Source: JAAYJT01 sp037445555
GTDB lineage: Bacteria; Bacteroidota; Bacteroidia; Bacteroidales; JAAYJT01
NCBI GenBank assembly: GCA_037445555.1
Contig: JBBIKG010000010.1
Span: forward strand, 26,789 to 90,788
DNA: 64,000 bases
Direction of reading: 5' to 3'
The position numbers and the translations under genes were made by a program. Below are positions 61,914 to 64,000 of this stretch, piece by piece; positions within the stretch are counted from its first letter, which is position 1, and every line of letters starts with the position of its first letter. The notes beneath the pieces were generated by a model. It searched no databases. It was not told the origin of the DNA and was given only the letters and a program-made list of their open reading frames with translations.

Positions 61914-61980
61914 CCCCCCACCCGCCTTCAGGAGGTTTTTGGGTTCAATCAAGCCTCTTCAGCTGTCCTGAAAAGTATTC

Positions 61981-62262
61981 TTATTCATCCGATCCCGGAG
62001 CCGTGCTTTCATCTTTGGCAGCATCGCCCAGAACTTTGCGCATCTGTTTATTCTCCTGATGCAGTTCGTAGATGATTTCCTTGAGGTCGCTGTTTTCCTC
62101 GTTCAGCAATTTCACTTCACGCATGAGGTGGTTAGTGCGCACCTCAAAATCTTTCACGGTGTTTTCGAGCTCGGCGATCTTTTGCCTGAGTTCCTGCTGC
62201 CTGGCAAGGTTCAACACGATGCGCTGTGAAAGCTGCCGGTAAGGATTGTTGCTGTCTGACAT
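61981..62262 (-). CDS. Small coiled-coil protein
   Basis: 93 residues. Nearly the whole chain is heptad-repeat helix (LARQQELRQKIAELENTVKDF and HLMREVKLLNEENSDLKEII, 60 residues together), with short polar ends and no signal peptide. No family recognised; size and pattern recall ZapB-like division-associated coiled coils, but this is only a resemblance. It begins 10 bases after the LysM gene and is likely co-transcribed. Confidence 0.72.
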   Translation of the reverse strand: MSDSNNPYRQLSQRIVLNLARQQELRQKIAELENTVKDFEVRTNHLMREVKLLNEENSDLKEIIYELHQENKQMRKVLGDAAKDESTAPGSDE

Positions 62263-62272
62263 AGCTACAGGA

Positions 62273-62878
62273 TTATGGTTTCCTAGTCGGCTTGACGATT
62301 TTAAGCTTCTGCCCCACCCATATATGATCAGGGTTCTTTAGTCCGTTGTCTTTGATGATACGCAAATATTGGTATTTATCGCCGTAGTAACGGAGAGCCA
62401 GAGATTGCAGGCTTTCGCCAGGTTTCACGATGTGAATGATGTCAGTACTAGCTGGCTGTACAGTTGTATTGTTTTTGGCAGTTTTTTCACGGTCGGTGGA
62501 CTGGGCAGTCACCTGAGCCTGCTGAGTCTGTATGATCTTTTCAAGGCTGTCTTTAACGCTCCCCATTTCGAGCATTGCCTGAGATAGCCTCTGGTTTTCT
62601 GTTTCGAGCCTCTGCAGAGCGAGGCTTTGTTCCTGAATCAGCGCCTCGTGCTCTGTATTCTTAGAAACCTGATCTTTCAGTATAAAAAAATAAGCAGCAG
62701 AAGCTAAGGCCAGAAGCAGAACTATAATGACCGTTAAAATGGTGGCCCACCATCGCAGGCGCCTTGATCTTCGTTCAGAACAACTTATGGATTCAAAAAT
62801 CTCGAGGTCCGTCATACATTCGGGGCATAGCAGGCCCTCCTCGGTATTTACTTCGTTTTTACAAACCGGGCACTCCAT
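62273..62878 (-). CDS. Zinc-ribbon, transmembrane, LysM-domain protein
   Basis: 201 residues from the ATG at 62878; the frame stays open upstream, but the added stretch is not protein-like. Residues 3-21 are a zinc ribbon with CPVC and CPEC. Basic residues 35-42 precede a membrane helix (43-66). A coiled coil follows (75-125), then a Ser/Thr/Asn linker and a LysM domain (148-196, HIVKPGESLQSLALRYYGDK). By the positive-inside rule the ribbon is cytosolic and the LysM faces peptidoglycan. Function unknown; the layout suggests an envelope-linked factor. A possible -7 element (CAAATATA on the plus strand) is at 62926-62933. Confidence 0.8.
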   Translation of the reverse strand: MECPVCKNEVNTEEGLLCPECMTDLEIFESISCSERRSRRLRWWATILTVIIVLLLALASAAYFFILKDQVSKNTEHEALIQEQSLALQRLETENQRLSQAMLEMGSVKDSLEKIIQTQQAQVTAQSTDREKTAKNNTTVQPASTDIIHIVKPGESLQSLALRYYGDKYQYLRIIKDNGLKNPDHIWVGQKLKIVKPTRKP

Positions 62879-62974
62879 CAAGAATGTGTTAAACAGATGC
62901 GAAGTAATTTTAGCTACTTGAACCACAAATATACAAAAGGCGGTGGATGGCCACTGACTGAAAATAAAAAATAT

Positions 62975-63003
62975 TTGCGAACATGCTAATTTATGTATGT
63001 TTG
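62975..63003 (+). promoter_or_regulatory. Promoter of purD
   Basis: TTG at 62975-62977, 18-base spacer, TATGTTTG at 62996-63003, ending 17 bases before the ATG, so the leader is very short. Confidence 0.65.
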
Positions 63004-63020
63004 CCGAAAAATATCGCGCA

Positions 63021-64000
63021 ATGAATATTCTGTTACTGGGCGGCGGAGGGCGAGAGTGTGCGCTGGCTTGGACAATCTCTCGCAGCCCGCTCTGCAGTTC
63101 GCTGTACATTGCGCCAGGTAATCCGGGTACGGCAGCCTACGGTAAAAATATAGCCTTGAAAGAGACAGACATTGGGGTGATTAGGAAGATGATTGCTGAT
63201 AAGCAGATAGGGCTCGTGGTTGTGGGTCCGGAAGCACCGCTGGCTGCAGGGTTGGTTGACCAGTTATCGGACCTGGGCATCGGGATCATCGGGCCAGCCC
63301 GGGCTGGAGCCATGCTTGAGTCGAGCAAGGATTTCGCAAAAGCCTTTATGCATAGACATAACATCCCTACGGCGGCTTACCAAACCTTTACGGCCGAAAA
63401 CATTGACAAGGGTTTTCGGTTTCTTCGCAAACTTTCGCCCCCTTATGTCATAAAAGCAGATGGCCTTGCAGCCGGCAAAGGCGTTGCCATTTGTCATGAT
63501 CTCTCAGAGGCGGAAAACGAATTCAGGGCAATGCTCCTCGATAAAAAATTCGATCAGTCGTCGGCAAAGGTAGTCGTGGAGGAATTTCTCGAAGGTATAG
63601 AGCTCTCTGTATTTGTACTTACCGACGGGTCAGGATATGTGTTGTTTCCTGAGGCCAAAGATTACAAACGAATAGGCGATAATGACCAGGGGCCTAATAC
63701 CGGCGGGATGGGAGCGGTATCCCCGGTTCCTTTTGCCAGCAATTGCTTTATTCAAAAGGTTGAAGAAAGAATTATAAGGCCTACGATCAACGGGTTGCAG
63801 GAGGAAAAGATTCCGTATTGCGGTTATCTGTTTTTAGGGCTGATGAACTGCCAAGGGGAACCCTTTGTAATTGAATACAATGTACGCCTGGGAGACCCGG
63901 AAACCGAAGCCATTCTGCCCAGGGTAAGAAACGATCTTGTTGAACTGTTCCTGATGGCCACCGAAAAGAAGTTAGCCATCGCCAGAGTTGAAACGGATCC
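63021..64000 (+). CDS. purD: Phosphoribosylamine-glycine ligase (5' part)
   Basis: 326 codons are present; the gene continues past the right edge (full length about 420-430). ATP-grasp enzyme of purine synthesis, joining glycine to phosphoribosylamine. N-domain MNILLLGGGGRECALAW, ATP-grasp blocks VIKADGLAAGKGVAI, NTGGMGAVSP and EYNVRLGDPETEAILP are intact. The normally invariant GREHA near residue 11 reads GRECA, with Cys in place of His; this is the only notable departure. Divergent from the LysM gene. Confidence 0.95.
   Translation, partial: MNILLLGGGGRECALAWTISRSPLCSSLYIAPGNPGTAAYGKNIALKETDIGVIRKMIADKQIGLVVVGPEAPLAAGLVDQLSDLGIGIIGPARAGAMLESSKDFAKAFMHRHNIPTAAYQTFTAENIDKGFRFLRKLSPPYVIKADGLAAGKGVAICHDLSEAENEFRAMLLDKKFDQSSAKVVVEEFLEGIELSVFVLTDGSGYVLFPEAKDYKRIGDNDQGPNTGGMGAVSPVPFASNCFIQKVEERIIRPTINGLQEEKIPYCGYLFLGLMNCQGEPFVIEYNVRLGDPETEAILPRVRNDLVELFLMATEKKLAIARVETD

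Noticed and set aside
61914..61980. Possible terminator after pyrD (CCTTCAGGAGG then TTTTTG)
   Set aside because: The stem is only three to four pairs; not strong enough to call.

Overview
The window is chromosomal DNA of a member of the Bacteroidota, most likely class Bacteroidia and probably anaerobic. The evidence is consistent across the window. Promoters follow the phylum-specific pattern TTG-N19..21-TAnnTTTG, and Shine-Dalgarno signals are weak or absent. Lineage-typical genes are present: DUF2764 next to V-type ATPase subunit E, a Porin_10-like porin, DUF4249 beside a TonB-dependent receptor, DUF5606, DUF1599 and a BT_3928-like DoxX protein. ATP-dependent PEP carboxykinase and pyruvate phosphate dikinase fit fermentative or PPi-linked central metabolism. 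I cannot name genus or species from the sequence alone.

Layout. 1-3.8 kb: start of a V-type ATPase operon (minus), queuosine-precursor transporter, PepD dipeptidase and a small outer-membrane barrel. 3.9-9.5 kb: a complete rRNA operon (16S, tRNA-Ile, tRNA-Ala, 23S, 5S) behind three tandem promoters of identical geometry, with processing stems, boxA-like sites, a strong terminator and a stray 3' tRNA fragment in the spacer. 9.8-20.2 kb: porin, TerB-DnaJ protein, a hybrid-domain histidine kinase with its LuxR-type regulator, a two-gene saccharopine pathway (LKR and SDH on separate genes), and an ECF sigma / membrane protein / Spy-like operon. 20.4-28.5 kb: PPDK, M28 peptidase, PckA, lipoprotein, DnaN.

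28.6-37.5 kb: a minus-strand series with a 1475-residue secreted protein of unknown function, PrmA, TpiA, a lone Dpp-type permease, a DoxX/thioredoxin-like membrane protein and a duplicated DUF1599 protein. 37.7-47.6 kb: FolP and the c-di-AMP cyclase CdaA, then Def-RuvX on the minus strand, DapD, a GT9 glycosyltransferase, TsaC-like protein, a fused alpha/beta 2-oxoacid dehydrogenase E1, LysE and HemW. 47.9-55.2 kb: a 1279-residue secreted protein ending in a dockerin, followed by a TonB-dependent receptor and a DUF4249 lipoprotein. 55.3-64 kb: PurB, a GT2 glycosyltransferase, an MsbA-like exporter, DUF5606, PyrK-PyrD, a zinc-ribbon/LysM membrane protein with a coiled-coil partner, and the start of PurD.

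Most of the window is ordinary core genome. I found no CRISPR array, transposase, integrase, phage gene or recognisable defence system. The less explained parts are the promoter-plus-hairpin triplet before the rRNA genes, the tRNA fragment, several long inverted repeats (17.6, 19.3 and 60.1 kb), the 1475-residue protein, the dockerin protein with its duplicated module, and the zinc-ribbon/LysM architecture.
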